Shown piece by piece: positions 1 through 10,779 of a DNA stretch of 64,000 bases. This stretch comes from Castanea sativa (lineage: Eukaryota > Streptophyta > Magnoliopsida > Fagales > Fagaceae), in NCBI RefSeq assembly GCF_040712315.1, contig NC_134017.1, forward strand, positions 54,093,636-54,157,635. The letters are read 5' to 3'. Each line of letters starts with the position of its first letter. The stretch's first letter is position 1. The translations under genes and the position numbers were made by a program. The notes under the pieces were generated by a model, which did no database searches, had not been told where the DNA came from, and worked only from the letters and a program-made list of their open reading frames with translations.

Positions 1-2846
1 GGTAAGATACTGATTTCCACAAAGCATGTGATAAGAATAAGAACAGTGACTAAGATATCAATTTCCACAAGGTTTGTGGTCTGAGGACCATACTTAACCA
101 AGTTTCTATTTGACACTTAAGAATAGTAACTTCAAATGTTAATTTTCCTAAAGTAGAAGGTCCGAGGACCCGGCATAACTAAGGTTCTGTTTAACAAATG
201 ACAAGATATCAATTTCCACAAGATTTGTAGTCCGAGGACTATACTTAACCAAGTTTCTGTTTGACACTTAAGAATAGTAACTTCAAATGTTAATTTCCCC
301 AAAGTAGAAGGTCCGAGGACCCGACATAACTAAGGTTCTGTTTAACAAATGACAAGATATCAATTTTCACAAGGTTTGTGGTCCAAGGACCATACTTAAC
401 CAAGTTTCTGTTTGACACTTAAGAATAGTAACTTCAAATGTTAATTTCCCCAAAGTAGAAGGTCCGAGGACCCGGCATAACTAAGGTTCTGTTTAACAAA
501 TGACAAGATATTAATTTCCACAAGGTTTGTGGTCCGAGGACCATACTTAACCAAGTTTCTGTTTGACATTTAAGAATAGTAACTTCAAATGTTAATTTCC
601 CCAAAGTAGAAGGTCTGAGGACCCGGCATAACTAAGGTTCTGTTTAACAAATGACAAGGTATCAATTTCCACAAGGTTTGTGGTCCGAGGACCATACTTA
701 ACCAAGTTTCTGTTTGACATTTAAGAATAGTAACTTCAAATGTTAATTTCCCCAAAGTAGAAGGTTCGAGGACCCGGCATAACTAAGTTCTGTTTAACAA
801 ATAACAAGATATCAATTTCCACAAGGTTTGTGGTCCGAGGACCATACTTAACCAAGTTTCTGTTTGACATTTAAGAATAGTAACTTCAAATATTAATTTT
901 CCTAAAGTAGAAGGTCCGAGGACCCGGCATAACTAAGGTTCTGTTTAACAAATGACAAGATATCAATTTACACAAGATTTGTGGTCCGAGGACCATACTT
1001 AACCAAGTTTCTGTTTGACATTTAAGAATAGTAACTTCAAATGTTAATTTCCCCAAAGTAGAAGGTCCGAGGACCCGGCATAACTAAGGTTCTGTTTAAC
1101 AAATGACAAGATATCAATTTCCACAAGGTTTGTGGTCCGAGGACCATACTTAACCAAGTTTCTGTTTGACATTTAAGAATAGTAACTTCAAATGTTAATT
1201 TCCCCAAAGTAGAAGGTTCGAGGACCCGGCATAACTAAGGTTCTGTTTAACAAATGACAAGATATCAATTTCCACAAGGTTTGTGGTCCGAGGACCATAC
1301 TTAACCAAGTTTCTGTTTGACATTTAAGAATAGTAACTTCAAATGTTAATTTTCCTAAAGTAGAAGGTCCGAGGACCCGGTATAACTAAGGTTCTGTTTA
1401 ACAAATAATAAGATATCAATTTCCACAAGATTTGTGGTCCGAGGACCATACTTAACCAAGTTTCTGTTTGACATTTAAGAATAGTAACTTCAAATGTTAA
1501 TTTCCCCAAAGTAGAAGGTCCGAGGACCCGGCATAACTAAGGTTCTGTTTAACAAATGACATGATATCAATTTCCACAAGGTTTGTGGTCCGAGGACCAT
1601 ACTTAACCAAGTTTCTGTTTGACATTTGAGAATAGTAACTTCAAATGTTAATTTTCCTAAAGTAGAAGGTCCGAGGACCCGGTATAACTAAGGTTCTGTT
1701 TAACAAATGACAAGATATCAATTTCCACAAGATTTGTGGTCTGAGGACCATACTTAACCAAGTTTCTATTTGACATTTAAGAATAGTAACTTCAAATGTT
1801 AATTTCCCCAAAGTAGAAGGTCCGAGGACCCGGCATAACTAAGGTTCTGTTTAACAAATGACAAGATATCAATTTCCACAAGATTTGTAGTCCGAGGACT
1901 ATACTTAACCAAGTTTCTGTTTGACACTTAAGAATAGTAACTTCAAATGTTAATTTCCCCAAAGTAGAAGGTCCGAGGACCCGACATAACTAAGGTTCTG
2001 TTAAACAAATGACAAGATATCAATTTTCACAAGGTTTGTGGTCCGAGGACCATACTTAACCAAGTTTCTGTTTGACACTTAAGAATAGTAACTTCAAATG
2101 TTAATTTCCCCAAAGTAGAAGGTCCGAGGACCCGGCATAACTAAGGTTCTGTTTAACAAATGACAAGGTATCAATTTCCACAAGGTTTGTGGTCCGAGGA
2201 CCATACTTAACCAAGTTTCTGTTTGACATTTAAGAATAGTAACTTCAAATGTTAATTTCCCCAAAGTAGAAGGTTCGAGGACCCGGCATAACTAAGGTTC
2301 TGTTTAACAAATGACAAGATATCAATTTCCACAAGGTTTGTGGTCCGAGGACCATACTTAACCAAGTTTCTGTTTGACATTTAAGAATAGTAACTTCAAA
2401 TGTTAATTTTCCTAAAGTAGAAGGTCCGAGGACCCGGTATAACTAAGGTTCTGTTTAACAAATGACAAGATATCAATTTCCACAAGGTTTGTGGTCCGAG
2501 GACCATACTTAACCAAGTTTCTGTTTGACATTTAAGAATAGTAACTTCAAATGTTAATTTCCCCAAAGTAGAAGGTCCGAGGACCCGGCATAACTAAGGT
2601 TCTGTTTAACAAATGACAAGATATCAATTTCCACAAGGTTTGTGGTCCGAGGACCATACTTAACCAAGTTTCTATTTGACATTTAAGAATAGTAACTTCA
2701 AATGTTAATTTCCCCAAAGTAGAAAGTCCGAGGACCCGGCATAACTAAGGTTCTGTTTAACAAATGACAAGATATCAATTTTCACAAGGTTTGTGGTCCG
2801 AGGACCATACTTAACCAAGTTTCTGTTTGACATTTAAGAATAGTAA
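1..2846. repeat. 151-bp tandem array, about 18 copies, in the 3' region of element A
   Basis: A head-to-tail array with a constant 151-bp period: the word TTCAAATGTT recurs at 131, 282, 433 and 584, and so on. Copies differ by few substitutions. The first 50 bases are more diverged and the array stops near 2846. Each unit holds two near-palindromes, TGGTCCGAGGACCA and GGTCCGAGGACC, separated by AT-rich sequence. It directly follows the integrase end of the minus-strand element A, where Tat-lineage elements have a hypervariable untranslated region known to generate satellite-like tandem repeats. No coding potential is evident. Confidence 0.95.
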
Positions 2847-2904
2847 TTGTAAGTCCCTGAGATATTTATAACTTTGAACTGTTAACTAAGAAAAGCACAC
2901 TTTA

Positions 2905-5900
2905 TTAATAGTAATACCTTCGAAGGTTATTTATATTCCAGGGGCATTGTACAATTCTTTCATCTAGATCAACTAAACGATACGACCCTATGCCAGCTAC
3001 TGAAACAATGCGATAGGGGCCTTCCTAGTTTGGTCCTAGCTTACCCCAAGCCGGGTTCTTAGCGGTGCCCACAACTTTTCTCAGTACAAGATCCCCAGGT
3101 GCAAGTGGCCTTAGCTTCACGTGGGCATCATATCCCCGCTTAAGCTTCTGTTGATAATAAGCCATTTGGACCATAGCTGCTTCGCGCCGTTCCTCAACCA
3201 AATCCAAGCCTTTCTCTAGGAGGCCATCGTTATTCTCCGGGCTAAAAGAACTTGTCTTTAGGGTGGGAAAACCAGACTCTAGAGGTATCACCGCCTCGGC
3301 TCCATAAGTCATAGAGAATGACGTTTCTCCCGTGAACCTGCGTGGTGTAGTCCGATACGTCCACAGGACGTGTGGTAGTTCTTCTACCCATCTGCCTTTC
3401 GCATCGTCCAACCTTTTCTTGAGCCCACTGATTATGACCTTATTGACGGCCTCGGCTTGCCCATTTCCCTAAGGATAAGCTGGGGTGGAATACCTATTTA
3501 TGATGCCCATATCATCACAATATTTCCTAAAAGCCTTGCTGTCGAATTGAACGCCGTTGTCTGAAATAAGCATATGTGGTATTCCGAATCTAGTGACAAT
3601 ATTTTTCCAAACAAACTTCTTGGAATCAACGTCTCTGATATTTGCTAAGGGCTCGGCCTCAACCCATTTAGTGAAGTAGTCCGTCCCCATGAGCAGCCAT
3701 CTTTTGTTTTCTGCAGCCCTCGGAAATGGCCCCACGATATCCAATCCCCATTGTGCAAAAGGCCAGGGACTGGAGAGAGGGTTGAGAACCCCTCCAGGTT
3801 GATGAATATTAGGGGCGAACCTTTGGCATTGGTCGCACTTTCTGGCATAGTCCTGAGCCTCCCTTTGCATATTGGACCACCAATAACCTTGAGTCAGAGC
3901 TCTATGGGCTAAGGACCTTCCCCCGGTGTGGCTCCCACAAATCCTTTCATGCAGTTCCTCCAGAAGTGCTTCCGTTGATTCAGGGTGCACACACAACAAG
4001 TACAGTCCTGAAAAGGATCGTTTATACAGTTTTTGGTCCTCGAACAACCAGAAACGTGACGCCTTTCGACGTATCTTATCTGCTTCAGACTTGTCTTTAG
4101 GAAGAATGTCGTTCTTAAGAAAAGATACGACCGGGTCAATCCAACTAGGTCCAGGCCTTATTAGATGGATGCGAGCCGCATTGACAATGGTAAGAGTTGG
4201 CTCTGACAAATCCTCTACAAGAATAATCCTGGGCAAATTCTGAGCCGAAGACGTTGCCAATGTGGCCAAAGAATCTGCATGGGTGTTTCCACTCCTAGAA
4301 ATGTGAGCTAAGACGAAGGAGTCAAATTCAGCTTGTTGACGCTTGACCTGGGCCAAATATTCCTGCATTCTTGGGTCCCTAGCCTCCATGGTCCCCGTGA
4401 CCTGGTCGACCACTAACTGGGAGTCCAAGAACGCATGGACTTCCTTTCCACCCGTCCTATGTACCATGTTCATGCCCACCAAGACTGCTTCGTACTCGGC
4501 TTCATTATTAGTAGCCGAGAATGACAGCCTTAGAGATTTTTCGAAGACAATTCCCTCAGGGGATATCAGGACAAGTCCGACACCAGATCCTCTCTGATTA
4601 GCTGCCCCATCCACATACATTTTCCAAGTTGGAGGTGCTGCGGCTGTGATCACACCAACTGATTTTCCATCCATGTGTGCTTCTTTTAGAGTTTCTTCTA
4701 GCAATGGCTCGGTAAACTCTGCCACCAAGTCAGAAAGGACCTGGCCCTTCACGGAGGTGTGAGGCCTGTATTTAACGTCAAAGGCTCCCAAAATGGTTCC
4801 CCATTTTGCCACCCTGCCCGAGTAATCGGCGCTGCATAACACCGCCTTGAGAAGTAATTGGGTAAGAACCACCACCGTGTGGGACTGGAAATAATGAGGA
4901 AGCTTCCGCGTGGCATGAACTATGGCCAGAAGTGCTTTCTCTAAGAGTAGATAGCGCACCTCGGCCTCATTCAAAGACTTACTAACGTAGTAGACCAGTC
5001 TTTGCACCCCGCTTTCATCCCTTATGAGGACCAAGCTGATCGCGTGGACGGCCACTACCAGATAAGCAAACAAAACCTTGTCCGCCTCGGGGCGAGACAA
5101 AATGGGTGGCCGAAAAAGATATTACTTAAGCTGTTGGAAGGCTAACACGCAGTCCTTGGTCCATTGAAACCCCTTCCATTTATTCAACAACTGGAAGAAA
5201 GAACGGCACCGGTCAGCTGACCGAGAGATAAATTTGCTCAGCGCGGCAATCATTCCGGTTAACTTCTGGATTTCTTTTGGGTTCCGAGGCGGCTGCAAAT
5301 TCTGAATAGCCTTGACCTGCGCTGGGTTTACCTCTATGCCTCTATGAGTAATCATATATCCCAAGAACTTTCCAGATCCCACGCCAAAAGAGCACTTTGA
5401 GGCATTAAGGCGCAACTTGTACTTTCTTAGCACCTGGAAGGTGTCAACCAAATCTTTAACGTGTGAAGGTATTGTTTTACTCTTCACCACCATATCATCT
5501 ACATACACCTCAATGGTCTTCCCTAATTGCTGTTCGAACATTCTGGTCATCATTCTTTGGTAGGTAGCCCCAGCATTCTTCAACCCGAACGGCATGACCT
5601 TATAGTGGTAGTTCCCTGTTGGAGTAATAAAAGCAGTCTTCTCTTAGTCCTCCAATGCCAATGGAATTTGATGGTAACCCTGGAAGGCATCCAAAAAACT
5701 CATACGAGGATGTCCGACAGTGGCGTCCACAAGCTAATCAATACGCGGCATTGGGAATGAATCCTTGGGGCAGGCCTTGTTCAGATCCATGAAGTCCACA
5801 CATACTCTCCACGTTCCATTCTTCTTTTTGACCACAACCGTATGCGCCAACCATTCGGGGTAGAAAACTTCTTTAATAGCCTCAGCCCTCTTGAGTTTGA

Positions 5901-6219
5901 GCACCTCCTCCTTGACAGCCTCGGAATGTTCTTTGGAAGAACGCTGAGGTGGCTGCCTTCTCGGAACAATGGCGGGGTTGACATTTAAATGATGACAAAT
6001 GAAGCTCGGATCTATGCCTAGAGCCTCATAAGGGTCCCACGCAAAAACATCAATATTGTCTTTTAGAAATTCCAACAACTCCATCTTCTCCTGGTGTGGC
6101 AAACGTATGCCAACTTGGAAGAACCTCTCTGGGTCATCCGCTATCAAAAACTTCTCTAACTCCTCACAAACAGTCTCCTCTCCTATCACCGCTCCAGGTG
6201 CATCCGGAGCTGTTAATTG
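2905..6219 (-). pseudogene. Pol of element A (RT, RNase H, aRNase H, integrase) with in-frame stops
   Basis: This continues the gag frame exactly. From 8232 to the TAA at 2905 there are 1775 codons with no frameshift. The in-frame stops are at 6220 (TAG), 5734 (TAG), 5644 (TAA), 5122 (TAA), 3469 (TAG) and 3025 (TAG). Recognisable parts: RT with DLNKACPKDSFPMP near 5780 and the catalytic YVDDM near 5500; the pol-type RNase H around 4800-5050; a second RNase H with MYVDGAAN near 4600 and the NNEAEYEA motif; integrase with an H-H-C-C finger near 3830-3950, a core of WGLDIVGP and SDNGVQF, and a C-terminal GKLGPN domain. The function would be reverse transcription and integration, but the stops should abolish it. 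Confidence 0.88.
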
Positions 6220-8232
6220 CTATGACTCTTGGATGAGCAAAGCCGATGACTCGGCTTCTGTCTGATGAAGCACTGCGGCCGATATGCATTGCCTGGCCAC
6301 CGATTGGCTGCCGAGGATCTCTTCAACGTATTTCCCAGAGGGGAACTTAACCTTAACATGCAAGGTAGAGGAGACGGCTCCCAGAGCGTGCAACCATGGC
6401 CTGGCGAAGATGGCTGTATATGGGGAGTACCCGTCAACCATAATGAAATCCACCTCAACTGTTTCTGAGCCGGATTGAACGGGTAAATGAATCTGTCCCT
6501 TCGGCACAACGGCCTTTCCTTCAAAGCTTATGAGTGGCGAGTCATAAGGAGTAAGATCTTCCAGCTTCAACCTTCGCCCCTTAAATAAATCAGGGTACAT
6601 GATATCTGTACCGCTGCCCTGATCAATCATCACCCTCTTCACATCATAATTCCCTATCCTGAGGGTGACCACAAGAGCATCGTCATGGGGTTGAATGGCA
6701 CTAACCTTATCCTCCTCCGTAAATCCCAAGACGGGTAAAGTCACCTTCAACTTCTTCGGCCTGCAGCCTGCCTCTTCGGCCTGAGAATGGGAAACCGCCA
6801 TCACCCTAGTGGGACCTGAACCGGTCCTGCCAGGTGCAGCGAAAATAACGTTAATTGTTCCTAATGCCGGCCGAGATGGATTATTCTTCTGATTGTTTGA
6901 GCCAGATTGACTGCCCTGCCCTTTAGGTTGACATAGGTGCTGCTTCAGTTTTCCTTCATTGACAAGCTGCTCTAAGTGGTTCCAAAGGGTCCAATAGTTC
7001 TCGGTAGTGTGGCCCACGTCCTGATGGTACTGACAAAAGAGGTTTTGATTCCTCTTCGAGGGGTCTCCTGCCATCTTACTAGGCCATCTGAAAAAGGGCT
7101 CCTTACGAACTTTTTCCAATAATTGGTGTACTGGTTCTCGGAACGCAGTGTTCACGGCCTGAGGTACTGCCGAGCCGAACTGCCCAATGTAATCTCTCCT
7201 CGGCTTGTTGTTGTGGTATCTGTCCGACTTGAAATCCCTTCTCTCCTGCGGGATAACCTTCTCCTTACCCTTTCCTTGTTGCTGGTCTTCCTCTACTCTT
7301 TTGTACTCATCAATATGATCCATGAGGCGACGTACGCTGCGGACGGGCTTTTTGGTCAAGGACTTCCTCAAATCGTGATCAGTAGGAAGACCTACCTTAA
7401 AGAGATTGAGTGCCACCTCATCAAAATCACCATCTATCTCGTTAAACATCTCCCAGTACCGGTCGGAATATGCTTTCAATGTCTCCCCTTCCCTCATGGT
7501 CATGGATAACAGCGAGTCCAATGGCCGAGGCACTCTGCTACACGTGATAAACCGCGAAGCGAATGCTCTAGTAAGCTCCCCGAACGAACCTACAGACCCC
7601 GATTTAAGGCCGTTGAACCACCTTATAACAACAGGTCTCAAGCTAGAGGGGAAAACTTTACACATCAGGGTCTCGTTATGAGAGTGCACCGCCATCCTCT
7701 GGTTAAAGTGACTCACGTGCTCCACTGGATCAGTCCGGCTATTGTAGATGGTAAAGGTAGGCTGGGTAAACCTCCTGGGAAGCCTCCCTTTCTCAATCCT
7801 CCGTGAAAATGGAGATTTGGAGAGTTGGTGCAACGCCCGACTCATAGCATCATTCCCCAAGCCCCTAGAAGGAAGTTTCTTGTGTCTGCGAGCTGGCGGG
7901 TCGTCCTCCTCATAAGAGGACATTGCGCTAGGGGGTGAGCATGACCTCGAGCTGTAACTACCTCCCCGATCCTCCTCCGAAGAAGGATTAGACGAGGACA
8001 GTGAAGGCTTGCGTCTGGCGCGGCGTAGTTTTCTTTTCAAACGATTAATCTCCTTCTGCATGGCTTTAGCACCATCCTCGTGGGTGGCGCTGCCCCCACC
8101 ATAAGTATGGCTAGCCCTAGGGTATTCTGTATGGACACTTCCCTCACGATCCCTTTGACGCTCTAGACGCTCGAAAAGATCCTCCGGTTGTGATCCTTGA
8201 GACTCTGCATGGTGTGAGCCTAGGTCTGCCAT
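6220..8232 (-). CDS. Gag-protease of element A
   Basis: 670 residues starting at an ATG 27 bases inside the primer binding site. The product would be the structural Gag that packages retrotransposon RNA, fused to an aspartic protease. Residues 1-150 are charged and Ser/Arg rich. About 170-300 match the retrotransposon gag fold (WFNGL, FASRF and LMDHI motifs). About 396-412 is a degenerate zinc knuckle (CQYHQDVGHTTENYW, with the last Cys replaced by Tyr). The protease active site is near residue 535 (MIDQGSGTDI, where plant Tat elements usually have D-N/Q-GSSADI). It ends in a TAG that is in frame with pol. This is the longest intact reading frame of the element. Confidence 0.88.
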   Translation of the reverse strand: MADLGSHHAESQGSQPEDLFERLERQRDREGSVHTEYPRASHTYGGGSATHEDGAKAMQKEINRLKRKLRRARRKPSLSSSNPSSEEDRGGSYSSRSCSPPSAMSSYEEDDPPARRHKKLPSRGLGNDAMSRALHQLSKSPFSRRIEKGRLPRRFTQPTFTIYNSRTDPVEHVSHFNQRMAVHSHNETLMCKVFPSSLRPVVIRWFNGLKSGSVGSFGELTRAFASRFITCSRVPRPLDSLLSMTMREGETLKAYSDRYWEMFNEIDGDFDEVALNLFKVGLPTDHDLRKSLTKKPVRSVRRLMDHIDEYKRVEEDQQQGKGKEKVIPQERRDFKSDRYHNNKPRRDYIGQFGSAVPQAVNTAFREPVHQLLEKVRKEPFFRWPSKMAGDPSKRNQNLFCQYHQDVGHTTENYWTLWNHLEQLVNEGKLKQHLCQPKGQGSQSGSNNQKNNPSRPALGTINVIFAAPGRTGSGPTRVMAVSHSQAEEAGCRPKKLKVTLPVLGFTEEDKVSAIQPHDDALVVTLRIGNYDVKRVMIDQGSGTDIMYPDLFKGRRLKLEDLTPYDSPLISFEGKAVVPKGQIHLPVQSGSETVEVDFIMVDGYSPYTAIFARPWLHALGAVSSTLHVKVKFPSGKYVEEILGSQSVARQCISAAVLHQTEAESSALLIQES

Positions 8233-8258
8233 AGTATCCCAGCTCCTTTCAGACTAGA

Positions 8259-8276
8259 TTCCCACAGACGGCGCCA
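8259..8276 (-). other. Primer binding site of element A
   Basis: On the minus strand this reads TGGCGCCGTCTGTGGGAA, starting two bases inside the 5' LTR end. The TGGCGCC start fits complementarity to a tRNA 3' end (CCA plus acceptor stem). The identical 18-mer is at the same place in element B. I cannot assign the tRNA species by eye. Confidence 0.8.
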
Positions 8277-8278
8277 AT

Positions 8279-9033
8279 TGTAAGTGCACAATTGCACCTG
8301 GACCCAAAGAAATTTATGGGCTCAGGCCCAATGAGCCTTAAACAATAAAATTTGTAGAGCGTGGGCTTGAAATCTAGATTAAAGGTACTGAGAACTTGAT
8401 AACAGGTTTTGGTGTGCAAACACTTATAAATAACGAATGATAATTGCCAATGGACCTCCTCGGACGTGAGCCGATGATTACTTCTGTATTATTTCTCTTT
8501 CTTTCTTAAAGATTACAATTCTTAATTCCTTTCTTCGTTACCGACTCCCCCTTTTCTTTAACCTTCACCCCCTTAAATACTTCATTTTCTGATGCTTTAT
8601 CCACGTGTTGCTTAAAACCCCTCCCCCTAGATATTTCTTCTCTTAGTGCCTTTGAATAGTGACCAAAAGTTTCAGCCCTATTGTTCAGGGGTCACTTCCC
8701 CATTAATGCGGCCAGGGAGGTAGGTGCAGAGTCTTTAATGTGGAGGTGGCAGCCTTGGCTCATGATACTTTTCTAACATCGGTGTATCTAGTAGGTTCAG
8801 GGCTTCCCCCTCTTAACCAACAGTCTTTCCAGAGTTCTGCCTTGACCTTCGTAGTGAATCCCCGAGTTCTCTTGGGTCTGTCCGAGGAGAAACTCACCCT
8901 CGGCTGTATCCTCGGACCCTCGGCATGTGGGCCAATTCACAGTACTAACAAATTCTTAGTTCAAGAATAGATCGGCCCTCCTTGTTAGAGCCCAAAGGCC
9001 CAGATGCCCGCTTGGGTCCTTTTACCCCCCACA
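8279..9033 (-). repeat. 5' LTR of element A (755 bp)
   Basis: On the minus strand it starts TGTGGGGGGT (plus-strand end 9033) and ends CTTACA (plus-strand start 8279), so it has TG...CA termini. Its inner edge touches the primer binding site. It is enriched in CCTCGG/TCCGAGG words. A related solo copy in plus orientation lies at 53108-53856 and shares both ends plus stretches such as GGGCTCAGGCCCAATGAGCC, which supports these boundaries. Confidence 0.88.
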
Positions 9034-9375
9034 TTCAACGTATACAATCTTTTCAAATAATGTATAAAATTCTATATATTCAATGTATACATTTTTTTCA
9101 AAGAATGTTGCCAATCTTTTATATTCAGCCTAATTTTTTTTCTAAAAATATATACAATTTTATACGTCAATAAATGTGCACAAAAGAATATTTAAAACTA
9201 GTGGCTACGCTGTGCAATGTATGGGAAAAATACTTAAAAAGATTTAAAAAAAATAGTAGTAGAGTATTTTCAAAAGATTTTTTTCATGTCATGTTATCAA
9301 ATTAAAGAGATTTAAAAATACTTAAAGAGATTTAAAAATAGTAGTAATGTTTAAATGTTATCAAATTTATAAAAA

Positions 9376-9424
<49 letters not shown>

Positions 9425-9625
9425 ATCATGTATTTATTGATATAAAATATAATATAATTGATATAAAATATAATATTTACCGTAATGTCACCAACCACAA
9501 CAATACAAAGAAAAGTATATAGGTTACAAATTCGAGAATACTATGGTTTCCAATAAAATGGGTAGTAGAAATAGAAATAGCTATTATCAAAAGCTTAGAT
9601 AACACATTAACAACATATATAAATC
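9034..9625. other. AT-rich spacer between elements A and B with a TA/GA microsatellite
   Basis: About 590 bases with no gene seen. 9034-9180 holds loosely repeated TTCAATGTATAC-type AT-rich sequence. 9377-9421 is (AT)n followed by about 15 GA units. A short candidate Helitron remnant is at 9198-9263 (listed separately). The last five bases, CCATA at 9626-9630, are the target duplication of element B. Confidence 0.7.
9198..9263 (-). mobile_element. Possible mini-Helitron remnant
   Basis: On the minus strand this 66-bp segment starts TCTACTACTATT and ends ACTAG, followed by T. This resembles the Helitron 5' TC...CTACTA start and the 3' CTRR end with A/T insertion. The hairpin expected before the end is weak. 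It is very short and may be chance in AT-rich DNA. Confidence 0.25.
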
Positions 9626-9630
9626 CCATA

Positions 9631-10359
9631 TGATGATGCCGAAGAAATCACCAGTAAGCTGCGAATACTCCTCCGATTGAAGCAACACCTGCGAAGAGAA
9701 AGTAGGTGATCAACAGAGAGCACCGGTGTGGTGCCGGCCAAAGACCCTCCGACGATCAAGTTAGATCCTTTAAAACAACCCTAGAGTGCCAGAGTTGAGG
9801 TAATTGTGCGTACCTTTTGTCATGAGGGTTTTTGGGGTTTATATAGTGGTGTAGAGCCGAAATAAACGCCTTGGCGAGGAAGTACTTTCCTTTTAGAAGA
9901 GCAATTCGCGGATCTTTGCATATCGTATAGAGCTCTTTTCCTTATAGGGATCCTTTTGACTAAGACCAAACGTGTAGCGAAAGAACTTTCCTTATATTCA
10001 CGTATGTAGAAGTCAAGATAAATTAAGAATGGAGGTTGGATTACCCCTTCAGCTTTTTTTCTGCCTAGGTCGTCAATCAATGTGCACCTCCTATTCCGTC
10101 GCCAGCCTAGGTACATCTCCAAAGATATCGTCAGCTAAGGACCTTCTCACCTTGGCCGTCAGTCTTGACTTCGCTATCTTGATCCCTTTAGCCTAACGTC
10201 GTCACGTAAGGGGTGTGGCCTTGAATGTCAAAAGAGGTGTCAATGACGTGCAGTTGACGGATAGCGTATTTCCGCCGCCCTTCTTCACGTGCGGTATGTA
10301 ATAAGTGCATTTCCGTCGCCTTCTTAATGTGCCGTCGCCTTGTAATAACGTCACTATCG
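9631..10359 (-). repeat. 3' LTR of element B (about 729 bp)
   Basis: It begins TGATGATGCC at 9631, exactly as the other LTR does at 19487. It is nearly identical to that copy for about 600 bases, then differs in a cluster over the last 120 bases, where CAG words of the other copy are replaced. The terminal base at 10359 is G where the partner has A, so this copy would begin CGATAG rather than TGATAG on the minus strand. The CCATA duplication abuts 9631. Confidence 0.92.
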
Positions 10360-10374
10360 TCGCCCCCCACTTCC
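10360..10374 (-). other. Polypurine tract of element B
   Basis: On the minus strand, GGAAGTGGGGGGCGA lies immediately before the 3' LTR. Position and purine richness fit the plus-strand primer for reverse transcription. It is interrupted by T and C near its ends. Confidence 0.7.
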
Positions 10375-10542
10375 ATTATCCCGTCAGCTATGGGCGACGG
10401 GTCATGGAGTTGGTGTTACCAGGGAAATGGTGTTTGCATGGTGATTTGTGCCATGTTCATTAAATGGTGGGACACATGTCATAGACTGATTGGCTCCGCG
10501 TCTGGACGAGTGTGTCGCTTCGTCTTTCGCGCCTCCTCTCTC

Positions 10543-10552
10543 CTATATATAT
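10543..10552 (+). promoter_or_regulatory. TATA box of the antisense gene in element B
   Basis: CTATATATAT on the plus strand inside the internal domain of element B, about 180 bases beyond the LTR. It is followed by a pyrimidine-rich leader and the ATG at 10780. A possible 5'-UTR intron starts with GTAAGT at 10678 and ends at AG 10771 or 10779. The placement suggests that the antisense gene has its own promoter. No transcript data are available here. Confidence 0.5.
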
Positions 10553-10779
10553 CTCACTATTTACCTTTTTCCCACTTTTTTCGCCTTGTTCATCTTGAGA
10601 GAAAGAATTCGTCACTGCCAATTTTACCACACCGTCGATCGTGCAACCGTCACCTTCTTGAGACCGTCCTCCTATACGTAAGTTTTCTTTACTTTACCTT
10701 TTTACTTTTTCTAGTAACGCCCTTTAGTGAAGTCGTCTGCCTAGAATCTTAGAAAAACCCGTCGTTTGTAGGTAGTCAG

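Larger units (their letters stand above)
1..9033 (-). mobile_element. Ty3/gypsy LTR retrotransposon, Tat lineage (element A), 3' end outside window
   Basis: Reading leftward on the minus strand, the order is: 5' LTR (8279-9033), primer binding site (8259-8276), gag, protease, reverse transcriptase, RNase H, a second (archaeal-type) RNase H, integrase (to 2905), then a tandem-repeat 3' region that runs off the window. The PR-RT-RH-INT order defines Ty3/gypsy. The second RNase H and the repeat-rich 3' region point to the Tat clade. The base after the 5' LTR begins TTCAA, the candidate 5-bp target duplication; its partner lies off the left edge. Stop codons make the copy non-autonomous. Confidence 0.9.

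Noticed and set aside
6220..6222. Programmed frameshift between gag and pol in element A
   Set aside because: Gag-protease and pol are in the same frame separated by a single TAG, so no frameshift is needed.
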